Of a stretch of DNA of 64,000 bases, positions 56,307 through 64,000 are shown piece by piece. Position 1 is the first letter of the stretch; each line of letters starts with the position of its first letter. The DNA comes from Chryseobacterium sp. POL2 (GTDB taxonomy: Bacteria; Bacteroidota; Bacteroidia; Flavobacteriales; Weeksellaceae), in the NCBI RefSeq assembly GCF_011058315.1, contig NZ_CP049298.1, positions 2,418,001 to 2,482,000 on the forward strand. The letters are read 5' to 3'. Made by a program: the position numbers and the translations under genes. Under the pieces are notes generated by a model. That model was not told where the DNA came from. It worked only from the letters and a program-made list of their open reading frames with translations, and made no database searches.

Positions 56307-56807
56307 TTATTTCACGATGTTGACAATATTCGGTTGAGTATCCGATTTTGTAAAGACCAATTGGTTGGAATGCCACATTTTGGAAACTTCAAACTTTTGT
56401 GGTGTCCAGTTGTATTCTATTCTTATCGTGTCATCGTCGATAACTGGCGCCTTGTCAACAATTTTTGTTAAACGAATAATCATCGACGAATAATAACTTT
56501 TTGAATTTTCGTTGATAGAATCTTTTATCAGACGTGTTGCGCCCGCCACATATTCCACATAACGTACAGAATCTTTGTCCATGATAATGTTGGAGCTAAC
56601 CGGCTTTTGGTCAGTTGTTGCTAACAAATCTAACAGAGCGACATTGGTATAATGAGCATCAAGTTTTGTATTTAATAAATCTTGACCCGCATCATTTTTG
56701 ATATAGATATTGAGGATTTGATCAATGTCTTGTACCACGTCGTCATCAGATCGGCAAGCGAGCAATGTTAGGAGGCTAAATATAAAAAGTGAAAATTGTC
56801 TTTTCAT
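56307..56807 (-). CDS. hypothetical lipoprotein
   Basis: 166 residues with a lipoprotein signal: KRQFSLFIFSLLTLLAC, where LLAC is the lipobox and the mature protein starts at the cysteine, followed by RSDDD. An acidic start of this kind favours surface or outer-membrane sorting in flavobacteria. No domain recognised in the remainder, which is predicted to be mostly beta. It lies 38 bases downstream of the flippase gene. Confidence 0.75.
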   Translation of the reverse strand: MKRQFSLFIFSLLTLLACRSDDDVVQDIDQILNIYIKNDAGQDLLNTKLDAHYTNVALLDLLATTDQKPVSSNIIMDKDSVRYVEYVAGATRLIKDSINENSKSYYSSMIIRLTKIVDKAPVIDDDTIRIEYNWTPQKFEVSKMWHSNQLVFTKSDTQPNIVNIVK

Positions 56808-56845
56808 AGAACAAAGATAATTTTAAATCTTTAAAAAATTTAAGT

Positions 56846-58084
56846 TTAAAGACTCTTAAGGTATTTTGTAAAGAAGAAAAAATAAATTAAGCCTTCCCAA
56901 ACCAAAATCGTAGTTAAGGAAATTCCCATACCGATTAAGCCAAATTCTTTAACCAACTGGAACGAAATAAGTGTCAAAAGAAGCAACGATATCGCCGACA
57001 CCCACGTGTTAATTTCTATTTTTCCTACTGCTGGCAAAAGGTTTCCGTAAATGTTGCGAGAGAGCATTCCAAAGCAAAAACCAAATAATAGAATCATGAG
57101 CAAGTTGCCGTTTTCAATATATGTTTTTCCAAAAAATAACTGAAGAAGATCTGTTTTAAAAAAGTAAAAAAAGCCGAAAATAAAAATACAAATCGGGATG
57201 AATAATTTGTAATAGTTTCTTAAATAGGACGTCAAAAATGCTTTGTCTTTATGGTTTTTTGTAAGTCTTGGATAATCGCTCTGCATAAAACTTATCGCAA
57301 GAAACGGAATGTTCGAAGGTAACAAAATAGCGACTTTATAATTGGCGACAGCGGTTTCGTTCATTAAAAAACTTAATAACAAAATGTCTAATGAAAATAA
57401 AGTTTCGGAAATAACAGACGTGAATGCTGTGAAAATCCCGAAGCGCCATAATTCGCGCGTGTTAGGAAAGAGGCTTTTTTTGAAACTGAACATTTCCTTT
57501 TTTAACCAAAATAAAGAGGAGAAAGGCATCAGCGCCATCGCGGTCAAATAACCGTAAAATCCCCAATAATATGTCAGTAAAAAAAGCAGAATAAATCCAC
57601 CAATATTATTAACATTATTGATTCTTGCAAAAATGTTATTTCGGCCTGTTATTCTGTAAAAAGTCTGTATATGATTCAGAAAATAAAATCCGAAAAGCCT
57701 TACGCCACAAAATAAAAATATAGTCAGGATGTCATCGTATTTTTCCATGTAAAACATAGAAAAACCAATAAAAATTGCGACCAATACGATTTCGTAGAAA
57801 AAGCCTTTGAAGAAAAGATAAGACGATAGTTTTCTTTTGTCTTCTTCATCATGCAAGGAGCCGTATCTCAAGAGAATTTGGTTGCTTCCTAATCCTGCAA
57901 ATGGTAAAAATATTGCGAATACGGATAGCACGATGCTGAGAATTCCGAATTCATTTTCTGGCAATAATTTTATGATGACAATTGAGGATAAAAACCCACA
58001 AATTTTTGCAATCAAAAAAGATAAGAAAACAAAATGCCCTTTATTATTGAAAAAATTATTTAAAAATTCTTTCAAGCTATTCAT
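56846..58084 (-). CDS. oligosaccharide flippase family protein (Wzx-like)
   Basis: 412 residues with about twelve membrane helices of the MOP superfamily. The N-terminal half contains AKICGFLSSIVIIKLLPENEFGILSI, typical of Wzx-type polysaccharide exporters. The adjacent glycosyltransferase gene overlaps its start by 8 bases, suggesting a joint role in moving or building a surface glycan. Confidence 0.82.
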   Translation of the reverse strand: MNSLKEFLNNFFNNKGHFVFLSFLIAKICGFLSSIVIIKLLPENEFGILSIVLSVFAIFLPFAGLGSNQILLRYGSLHDEEDKRKLSSYLFFKGFFYEIVLVAIFIGFSMFYMEKYDDILTIFLFCGVRLFGFYFLNHIQTFYRITGRNNIFARINNVNNIGGFILLFLLTYYWGFYGYLTAMALMPFSSLFWLKKEMFSFKKSLFPNTRELWRFGIFTAFTSVISETLFSLDILLLSFLMNETAVANYKVAILLPSNIPFLAISFMQSDYPRLTKNHKDKAFLTSYLRNYYKLFIPICIFIFGFFYFFKTDLLQLFFGKTYIENGNLLMILLFGFCFGMLSRNIYGNLLPAVGKIEINTWVSAISLLLLTLISFQLVKEFGLIGMGISLTTILVWEGLIYFFFFTKYLKSL

Positions 58085-59228
58085 GTGATTTCAGTGTAGC
58101 ATGTTGGTTAATAGTCTGCTGGTAGATGTCGTCAAATTGCCTTGCAATCGCCTCTTGAGAAAAATTTTCTACCGCATATTCTCGGATTTTATTTGGATCT
58201 GCAAAGCGGATTTCTCCAGAAACAATTTTTTCTAGTTTATTGTACAAATCCTCTTGATTGGCTTTTTCGACACCAACGGCAAAATTTTCTATTATAAACT
58301 CTTTGGCGCCACCAACTTCTGTTGACACAACAGGAACGCCACAAGCATAAGATTCTAAAATGACACAACCTTGCGTTTCGTTATCGCTGAAAAGAATGAA
58401 ACAATCGGAGTTTTGCATTTTTTTGGCAACTTCCTGATAAGAAATGGCACCAAAAACTTCGATGAAAGCGTTTGCGTTAAGTTGTTTTATTTTGTTTTGT
58501 AAAGGCACGATATCGCCGTCACCGCCAATTTCCAGTTGTACTTTATAATTGTTTTGGTGCAATTTGGCAACAACTTCTATAATTTCCAAAGGCCTTTTTC
58601 TGTCTATTAAACTAGAAACATGCAAAAATCTGAAATTCTGTTTTGGAAACTTCTGCTCACTAATGTCGAAAACCTCTGTCGATACAACATTTGTGATAAT
58701 CTTCATCGGCGTTTTTATTCCAAGTTGAGAAAGGCTTTCTTTCAGATTGTTGCTTACAGGCATTACAAAGTTAGCTTTGGAAGCAATGTATTTAGCAATT
58801 TTAATAATAAACTGGGAAGTCTTGGCATGATTGTCTTTTTGTAAAGCGGTCCAATGTTCGGTAACAACAAAAGGAATCTTGTATTTTTTCTTTAAGTAAA
58901 CCGCAAAAAGCATATTGTTATGCAACACGTTAGCGTGCACCAAATCTGGTTTTTTCAATTTTGAAAAGCCCAATTTGTAAGCTTTCATTCTTCTCAGAAA
59001 ATTCGTGGCAGGATTGTTTGTGTTTTTGTAATAAACAATCAAAGTCCGAATGCCATTAATCATTTGGTCATCGAATATGAATTTCTCCTTTTGGTTAAAA
59101 TCGCCAATAGCATGGAGGATTTCAACTTCGTGTTTCAGCGCCACAGCTTGGGCATGACGTTGCACAAAATTACCATTGGTAGGTTCTAATCTGTTAGGAA
59201 ACCAAGAAGAAATGAAAAGTATTTTCAA
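58077..59228 (-). CDS. glycosyltransferase family 4 protein
   Basis: 383 residues of the GT-B fold. N-terminal LFISSWFPNRLEPTNGNFVQRH and C-terminal donor domain with RFLHVSSLIDRKRPLEIIEVV, LEIGGDGD, and ILFSDNETQGCVILESYACGVPVVSTEVGGAKE-type sequence, where the E(x7)E motif binds the nucleotide sugar. The sugar is not predictable. It overlaps the flippase gene by 8 bases and follows the next upstream gene by 6. Confidence 0.88.
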   Translation of the reverse strand: MKILFISSWFPNRLEPTNGNFVQRHAQAVALKHEVEILHAIGDFNQKEKFIFDDQMINGIRTLIVYYKNTNNPATNFLRRMKAYKLGFSKLKKPDLVHANVLHNNMLFAVYLKKKYKIPFVVTEHWTALQKDNHAKTSQFIIKIAKYIASKANFVMPVSNNLKESLSQLGIKTPMKIITNVVSTEVFDISEQKFPKQNFRFLHVSSLIDRKRPLEIIEVVAKLHQNNYKVQLEIGGDGDIVPLQNKIKQLNANAFIEVFGAISYQEVAKKMQNSDCFILFSDNETQGCVILESYACGVPVVSTEVGGAKEFIIENFAVGVEKANQEDLYNKLEKIVSGEIRFADPNKIREYAVENFSQEAIARQFDDIYQQTINQHATLKSHE

Positions 59229-59234
59229 TGCAAA

Positions 59235-59723
59235 TTATTTTATAGTCGCCGCCCAACTTCTGTTAAGTGGTTGCAAAAAATGGCTTAAAAAATCTAAATA
59301 CGTATTTTTAGAAAAGTCGAAAACTTCAATGTCTTTTGATAATTCTCCATTTCTGATTTTATTTTTAAAATCGATAAGTTTTAGCGTTTTAACTTCTCCA
59401 TTTTCCACAAAACTGGCTTTCATTCTGTCGAACAAACCAAGTTCATATTCTTTATCAAATTCGCGCATTAAACTTCCCAAAGCATCAATGCTACAGCCAG
59501 AAGCCATTTCTTTTTCCTCGTCCACACAGATGATGATGAATTGGTTTTTCTCAATTTTGAAAGAAGCTTCCAGAGGCTTGCCGTGCGCTGCCCAAGTTGA
59601 CAAAAATTCGTACAGACGCTCTGCGATGTCTTTTGCTTCTTTTGTGGCAAAAGGACGTGACGCAGGATATATTATTACTCTATAATCGTTGGTTTCTACG
59701 ATGCTAGATTCTTCAATTTTCAT
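59235..59723 (-). CDS. conserved flavobacterial protein of unknown function
   Basis: 162 residues. Relatives are often labelled ABC transporter ATPase, but no Walker A, Walker B or signature motif is visible, so that label is not justified. Visible features are the start (ETNDYRVIIYPASRPFATKE), FLSTWAAHGKPLEASF, and MASGCSIDALGSLMREFD, where a conserved-looking cysteine sits. It is predicted soluble and alpha/beta. It comes first in the unit with the glycosyltransferase and flippase. Confidence 0.65.
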   Translation of the reverse strand: MKIEESSIVETNDYRVIIYPASRPFATKEAKDIAERLYEFLSTWAAHGKPLEASFKIEKNQFIIICVDEEKEMASGCSIDALGSLMREFDKEYELGLFDRMKASFVENGEVKTLKLIDFKNKIRNGELSKDIEVFDFSKNTYLDFLSHFLQPLNRSWAATIK

Positions 59724-59781
59724 TTTAAATGTATTTAAATTTAAACCTAAAATTACGAAATATTCTTTAGTTGGCTATTCT

Positions 59782-59813
59782 AAAAAATAAAACCCAAGCC
59801 GTGCCTGAGTTTT
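59782..59813 (-). terminator. intrinsic terminator after the CCG-domain gene
   Basis: On the minus strand AAAACTCAGGC pairs with GCTTGGGTTTT (two G-T pairs) around a 3-base loop, followed by a T-rich tail. It begins 25 bases after the stop of the gene at 59838. Confidence 0.7.
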
Positions 59814-59837
59814 AATTGTATTTTGAAAAGTCGGATA

Positions 59838-60623
59838 TTACAAGTCGTCTGCTTCGGCAATAAGTTCTACAATATCTTTGACTTGTACTTCTTCGGTTTT
59901 GTTGAAATGCTTCACGCCATCTGTCATCATGGTATTACAGAAAGGACAACCTGTTGCGATGACTTTTGGTTGCTCTGCAAGCGCCTCTTCGGTTCTCTCA
60001 ACGTTAATGTCTTTGTTGCCTTTTTCTGGCTCTTTGAACATTTGCGCACCGCCAGCACCACAACAAAGCCCATTGGTTTTGCAACGTTTCATTTCTACCA
60101 GTTCGGCATCTAGCTTTTCTAAAAGCATTCTTGGTGCTTCGTATTCGCCATTGCCTCTTCCTAAATAGCAAGGGTCATGGAAAGTGATTTTTTTACCTTT
60201 AAATTGTCCACCTTCTATCTTCAGACGGCCTTCTTCCATCAGTTGTTTTAGAAACTGCGTGTGGTGAAGAACTTCATATTTTCCGCCAAGACTTGGATAT
60301 TCGTTTTTCAAGGTGTTGAAACAATGCGGACAAGCTGTAACGATTTTTTTAACATCGTAAGCGTTAAGAATTTCGATGTTTGTAAGTGCCATCATTTGGA
60401 AAATAAATTCGTTGCCAGCACGTTTTGCAGGATCTCCTGTGCAAGATTCTTCTTGTCCAAGAACTGCAAATTCAACACCTATTTTGTTTAGAATTTTACA
60501 AAAGGCTTTGGTGATTTTTTTGGCGCGGTCGTCAAAACTTCCTGCACAACCTACCCAAAACAAAACTTCTGGTGATTTTCCTTCGGCAGCATATTCTGCC
60601 ATTGTTTTTATAGTGAAATCCAT
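59838..60623 (-). CDS. (Fe-S)-binding protein with two CCG domains (HdrB-like)
   Basis: 261 residues with two cysteine-rich CCG-type domains. First: WVGCAGSFDDRAKK and IVTACPHCFNTLKNEYP. Second: FHDPCYLGRGN, LCCGAGGAQMF and GCPFCNTMMTDG. Such domains bind unusual iron-sulfur clusters in heterodisulfide reductase HdrB, GlpC and LutA proteins. With the upstream membrane iron-sulfur protein, 78 bases away, it probably forms a quinone-linked electron-transfer module whose partner dehydrogenase is not in the window. Confidence 0.85.
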   Translation of the reverse strand: MDFTIKTMAEYAAEGKSPEVLFWVGCAGSFDDRAKKITKAFCKILNKIGVEFAVLGQEESCTGDPAKRAGNEFIFQMMALTNIEILNAYDVKKIVTACPHCFNTLKNEYPSLGGKYEVLHHTQFLKQLMEEGRLKIEGGQFKGKKITFHDPCYLGRGNGEYEAPRMLLEKLDAELVEMKRCKTNGLCCGAGGAQMFKEPEKGNKDINVERTEEALAEQPKVIATGCPFCNTMMTDGVKHFNKTEEVQVKDIVELIAEADDL

Positions 60624-60701
60624 AATTAGTTTACCAATTTAATCAATGTATCAATTTACCAAATTTCAGTAATGTTACATTGCTAGATTTTTATATTTGT
60701 A
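60624..60701. repeat. short-word repeat in spacer
   Basis: Holds an 18-base exact copy (60644-60661) of 24468-24485 and a 13-base copy (60673-60685) of 27162-27174. It fills the gap between the two iron-sulfur protein genes. Confidence 0.5.
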
Positions 60702-62039
60702 TTAGTTTTCGTTTGCCCAGTTGAGTCTGTCCGCTTGGTTGTATTGCCAAGGTGCAGCATTGTTCTCAACATTGGTCATCATCATATTCAGTTCTTGTGG
60801 CGCTGCGGATTGTTCCATAACCAAGAATCGTCTCATTTCAAAAATAATGGATAAAGGATCGAGTAGGATAGGACAAGCTTCGGTACAAGCATTACAAGTT
60901 GTACAGGCCCAAAGTTCTTCTTTGGTAATGTAATCGTTTAATAATTTTTTACCATCGTCCACAAATTTGCCGCCGTTGGCGTCCATATTCTTGCCGACTT
61001 CTTCTAGGCGGTCACGTGTCTTCATCATTATCAAACGCGGTGATAATTCTTTCCCAGTAATATTGGCAGGACAGTTAGCGGTACAACGACCACATTCTGT
61101 ACACGAATAAGCGTTAAGAAGCTGAACTTTATTAAGATCAAAAACATCTTCGGCTCCGAACTTTGATGGCACTTCTGCTTGGTCTTCAGCTGGCGCCGCG
61201 TATGGATCAGCGTTGGGATCCATCATTAATTTGATTTCTTTGGTTACAGATTCCAAATTGTTGAATTCGCCTTTTGGATCAAGATTCGCATACCAAGTAC
61301 TTGGAAATGCCAAGATGATATGTAAATGTTTAGAATAATAAAGGTAATTCATGAAGATTAAAATCCCTACAAAATGGAACCACCATGCTGCTTTTTCTAC
61401 AAGAACTAAGAAGCCGTTGTCAAAGTTGAACCATTCCAAAATAGGAACGAACAGCATGTCGCTTATTGGAAAATAACCTGCGGCTTCATAAAAGCCTCTT
61501 GCCTGAAGAATAGATTCTGAAGCATTTAGTTTGAAGAATGCCATCATCAAAGCAAACTCGATAATCAAAATGATGTTGGCATCATCTTTTGGCCAGCCGA
61601 CAAGTTCTTTCATTGTTAAACGTTTTACGCCAACAATGTTTCTTCTGATAAAGAATACAACAACTGCAAAGATTACTAAAATAGCCAATACTTCTAAAGT
61701 TGCTGTAAAGACGTTATAAAATGTATCTCCTAAAATAGAATGTAAAAAGCGATGTGTCCCGAAAATTCCATCGACAATTATTTCTAACAATTCGATGTTA
61801 ATAATTACGAATCCAACATAGACAAATACGTGTAAAATGGCTGCAATAGGGCGTTTTCCCATTTTGCTTTGTCCTAAAGCTACACGTGTCATGGTTGCCC
61901 AACGTTCGGACTTTCTGTCGGATCTGTTAATGTCTTTACCAAGGTTGATATTTCTATAAATCTTTTGTAAGCTTTTCGCAAACATGCCAAAACCAAGAAT
62001 CAAAAGAATTACAAAAATGATGTTGTCAATATACTGCAT
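60702..62039 (-). CDS. membrane (Fe-S)-binding oxidoreductase (HdrC/GlpC-like with cytochrome b-like N-terminus)
   Basis: 445 residues. About five membrane helices in residues 1-270 carry histidines suited to heme b ligation (AAILHVFVYVGFVIINIEL; RFLHSIL; WWFHFVGILIFMNYLYY). A cytoplasmic ferredoxin domain follows with two 4Fe-4S motifs: CTECGRCTANCP and CTTCNACTEACP. It would pass electrons between the quinone pool and the CCG protein encoded next. It begins 11 bases after the MlaD gene. Confidence 0.85.
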   Translation of the reverse strand: MQYIDNIIFVILLILGFGMFAKSLQKIYRNINLGKDINRSDRKSERWATMTRVALGQSKMGKRPIAAILHVFVYVGFVIINIELLEIIVDGIFGTHRFLHSILGDTFYNVFTATLEVLAILVIFAVVVFFIRRNIVGVKRLTMKELVGWPKDDANIILIIEFALMMAFFKLNASESILQARGFYEAAGYFPISDMLFVPILEWFNFDNGFLVLVEKAAWWFHFVGILIFMNYLYYSKHLHIILAFPSTWYANLDPKGEFNNLESVTKEIKLMMDPNADPYAAPAEDQAEVPSKFGAEDVFDLNKVQLLNAYSCTECGRCTANCPANITGKELSPRLIMMKTRDRLEEVGKNMDANGGKFVDDGKKLLNDYITKEELWACTTCNACTEACPILLDPLSIIFEMRRFLVMEQSAAPQELNMMMTNVENNAAPWQYNQADRLNWANEN

Positions 62040-62050
62040 ATCAATCGAAG

Positions 62051-62992
62051 TTATTTTTTTCCAAATACAGAAATGTTAATGTAACGTTTAGGGTTAGCTT
62101 TAAGATCTTCTATTAAAGCGTTAAGACTGTTAGATGTTTTGTTCAGATTGTTGTAAAGTTCTTCATCTTTGGTAAGCTTTCCAAGAGAACCTTCTCCATT
62201 TTGTATGCCAGAAATAACAGAATTCAGTTTGTCTGCTGTTGTGCTAAGATTGTCAATGGCAGAGTTCAGTTTTTTAACATCAACATTGTCGGCAACTGTC
62301 CCGAATTTTTCTACTGTTGTTTTTGTAGACTGTAGAGTTTTGTTGGTATTATCAAGTACCGAATGGATGCCAGCTTCGTTATTCGCTAAAAGTCTGTTAG
62401 TTTGGTCAGCTGTTGTTTTGAAAGCTGCAACCGTTTGGTTTAGGTTGGCTAAAAGTAGTTTTATCTGTTGGCGATTTTGTTCATCTACCAATTTGTTTGC
62501 ACTTACCATAGTTGAGTCTAGTTTTGTAAGAACGCTAGCAACTTGGTCTTTTACAGGTCCGACTTGTGAGGCTAAAGAGTTTAACATTGATAGTTGGAAA
62601 TTCCCCATCAAAGTGTCACCGTCTTTAGCAAGGATATTTCCTTTGGCTAAATTAATCCTAAGCTCTTTGCCAGACATTAAGCCTGGCTCAAAGATTTCTA
62701 CTTTAGACTGTTTAGAAAATTCGAATCTGTCGTTCACAGTAATTTCAACGACAAAGTGGATGTCGCCAGAAGTCGTCGGGATAGGTTTGATGTCAGAAAC
62801 CTGACCTACACGTAATCCATTGATGGAAACTGGATTTGATTTTGCTAAACCTTCAACGTTATCGTATTTAATGTAATATTGATTATCGGTAGAGAAGATG
62901 TTTTTCCCTTTCATAAATTGATACAATATGACAAAGGAAATAACCGCAAATATTGCGATAAGACCCGCCTTTAATTCTTTACTAAACTTCAC
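62051..62992 (-). CDS. MlaD family protein (MCE domain, lipid transport)
   Basis: 313 residues. An N-terminal membrane anchor (GLIAIFAVISFVILYQFM) is followed by the MCE domain at about 38-115 (YYIKYDNVEGLAKSNPVSIN; GLRVGQVSDIKPI; LMSGKELRINL). A long helical, coiled-coil-prone tail extends to the end. MlaD-type proteins form periplasmic rings that move phospholipids between membranes. The start is a GTG at 62992 (MKFSKELKAG); no ATG fits. A -7 word TATATTTG (63015-63022, -) lies 22 bases upstream. Confidence 0.88.
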   Translation of the reverse strand: MKFSKELKAGLIAIFAVISFVILYQFMKGKNIFSTDNQYYIKYDNVEGLAKSNPVSINGLRVGQVSDIKPIPTTSGDIHFVVEITVNDRFEFSKQSKVEIFEPGLMSGKELRINLAKGNILAKDGDTLMGNFQLSMLNSLASQVGPVKDQVASVLTKLDSTMVSANKLVDEQNRQQIKLLLANLNQTVAAFKTTADQTNRLLANNEAGIHSVLDNTNKTLQSTKTTVEKFGTVADNVDVKKLNSAIDNLSTTADKLNSVISGIQNGEGSLGKLTKDEELYNNLNKTSNSLNALIEDLKANPKRYINISVFGKK

Positions 62993-63057
62993 GTAAATAT
63001 TATTTTTTAGGTTACAAATATAAGAATATTGAGATTAATATTCTTTCTAAATAAAAT

Positions 63058-63095
63058 AAGAAAAGCGATTTGCAAAAATACAAACCGCTTTTCTT
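63058..63095 (-). terminator. intrinsic terminator after the prolyl isomerase gene
   Basis: aagaaaagcgatttg (63058-63072) pairs with caaaccgcttttctt (63081-63095) with a single mismatch around an 8-base loop. It lies 23 bases after the stop codon at 63119. Confidence 0.75.
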
Positions 63096-63118
63096 TATGT
63101 TTTTAAATAATTTTATTC

Positions 63119-64000
63119 TTATTGGTGGTTTTTATCCCAAACTTCAATTCTGAAATCTTCGATATCCGCGTTATCCTGAAGAGATTTAAGATAACCTTGT
63201 CCGAACATAGAACTATTTTGTTGTTGGATAGACTCAACGACTTGTTTAGCATCACCAGGCATTTTGTTACTCTTAAGCGATTTGCGTTGTACAACATATA
63301 CGCCACTCATCCCTTCGATAGGAGAAGAAAGCTTGTTGTTTGCAACACCGAAAGCCGCACCAGCAACTTTTGGCTCCATAGAGTTTGCTAAGAATGCGTT
63401 GAAGAAGTTGATGTCAGAGTTTGCTTTTTGTGTGTTGAACATTTTCGCAATTTGATCTAGACTTCCCGCTTTTGCAGAATTGATTTTTTCTATGATTTTC
63501 TTCGCAAGCAACTTGTTTTTCACAATAGGTTCAATCTGTTCTCTGACGCTTTCTGGATTTGCCAGACCTGCATCTTGTTTGCCAGCAACGTAAACAACAA
63601 TGCGATCTCCTGTCCCGTCAACAGTGAAGATATCCGTATCTCCAATTTCTCTTTTCTTGTCAAATGCCCACATTAATATTTCTGAATCTTTATCCGTTCC
63701 TAAACCAGGCAATTGACCTTGGAATCGTGTAACAGATTTTGGATTTTGCATAGTAAAGCCACCCTTTTTAGCAATGTTAGAGAATTCGTTAAAGCTCTTA
63801 CCTTGGATTTGTTGGATAAATCGTGTTGCTTTATTGTGAACATCGCTTTCCGTTTTGTCGGAAGCTTTGATGCTTTTTGCTAAATGAGCTACTTTGTAAG
63901 CCATGCTACCCGCTTTTTTATCATCGATTTTGATGATGTGGTAACCGAACTGCGTTTCTGCTAATCCGATTGTTCCTTTGCTGTTTGTTGCTAAGAATTG
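63119..64000 (-). CDS. peptidylprolyl isomerase, PpiD/SurA-type (partial, C-terminal part)
   Basis: The open frame continues to the right edge, so only the last 293 residues are seen. It begins with the end of a parvulin domain (GLAETQFGYHIIKIDDKKAG). A second degenerate parvulin-like or PpiD C-terminal region follows (LMWAFDKKREIGDTDIFTVDG; SSPIEGMSGVYVVQRKSL). The end is IEDFRIEVWDKNHQ. PpiD proteins are periplasmic folding factors held in the inner membrane; the N-terminal anchor would be outside the window. An internal methionine at 63904 is not the real start because the parvulin motif lies before it. Confidence 0.85.
   Translation of the reverse strand, partial: QFLATNSKGTIGLAETQFGYHIIKIDDKKAGSMAYKVAHLAKSIKASDKTESDVHNKATRFIQQIQGKSFNEFSNIAKKGGFTMQNPKSVTRFQGQLPGLGTDKDSEILMWAFDKKREIGDTDIFTVDGTGDRIVVYVAGKQDAGLANPESVREQIEPIVKNKLLAKKIIEKINSAKAGSLDQIAKMFNTQKANSDINFFNAFLANSMEPKVAGAAFGVANNKLSSPIEGMSGVYVVQRKSLKSNKMPGDAKQVVESIQQQNSSMFGQGYLKSLQDNADIEDFRIEVWDKNHQ

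Noticed and set aside
56812-56819. TATCTTTG -7 word before the lipoprotein gene
   Set aside because: It ends only 4 bases before the ATG, so transcription would begin inside the gene, and no TTG box is spaced properly.
59235-59723. ABC transporter ATPase label for the 162-residue protein
   Set aside because: No Walker A, Walker B or ABC signature can be found in the sequence.

Overview
The window looks like the chromosome of a flavobacterium of the Weeksellaceae (Chryseobacterium/Epilithonimonas type). The evidence is AT-rich DNA, Bacteroidota promoter words (TTG, 17-23 bases, TAnnTTTG), a split MetH, an L21 protein with a lysine-rich tail, and a dispersed GC-rich repeat of a kind I associate with Chryseobacterium. 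Species cannot be named from sequence alone. No rRNA, tRNA, CRISPR array, prophage or insertion sequence was seen.

Layout. 1-4840: dCMP deaminase (partial), enoyl-CoA hydratase, enolase, citrate synthase, EamA transporter. 5090-8603: two arginine-deiminase-fold hydrolases around a SAM-I riboswitch and metY. 8771-15071: a tight seven-gene operon pairing a SpeD-like pyruvoyl decarboxylase and a membrane-anchored SpeE-like aminopropyltransferase with DUF4178, DUF350-like, Tat-type FAD oxidase and His-bearing membrane proteins. It is bracketed by two direct copies of the dispersed repeat. 15271-20486: an outer-membrane receptor, then recJ-nadD-DUF3817. 20742-29894: a methionine operon on the minus strand under a second SAM-I riboswitch (metX, kinase-less homoserine dehydrogenase, a metZ-like gene, metH in two parts, metF), interrupted by a broken four-helix-bundle gene. 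30128-32724: a GH63-type glycosidase pseudogene with two lesions.

32874-51114 is the most distinctive part: about fifteen genes in two divergent blocks next to an IclR regulator. The plus block encodes SDR, styrene/indole monooxygenase plus flavin reductase, LLM oxidoreductase, 2-aminobenzoyl-CoA (or salicylyl-CoA) monooxygenase/reductase, isatin-hydrolase-like cyclase, indolepyruvate oxidoreductase-like IorA and IorB, a CrtI-like FAD enzyme and a hotdog thioesterase. The minus block encodes nitrilase, gentisate 1,2-dioxygenase, a fumarylacetoacetate-hydrolase-family enzyme and maleate isomerase. Together they suggest indole (or an indolic compound) to isatin, isatinate, 2-aminobenzoyl-CoA, a 5-hydroxylated aromatic acid, gentisate-type ring cleavage, and finally pyruvate plus fumarate. 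No CoA ligase is present; IorAB acting on the 2-oxo acid isatinate would explain that.

51206-64000: L27 and L21, GH3 protein, MFS exporter, seryl-tRNA synthetase, a lipoprotein, a flippase with a glycosyltransferase, a CCG-domain and a membrane iron-sulfur protein with an MCE/MlaD protein, and a partial PpiD-like prolyl isomerase.
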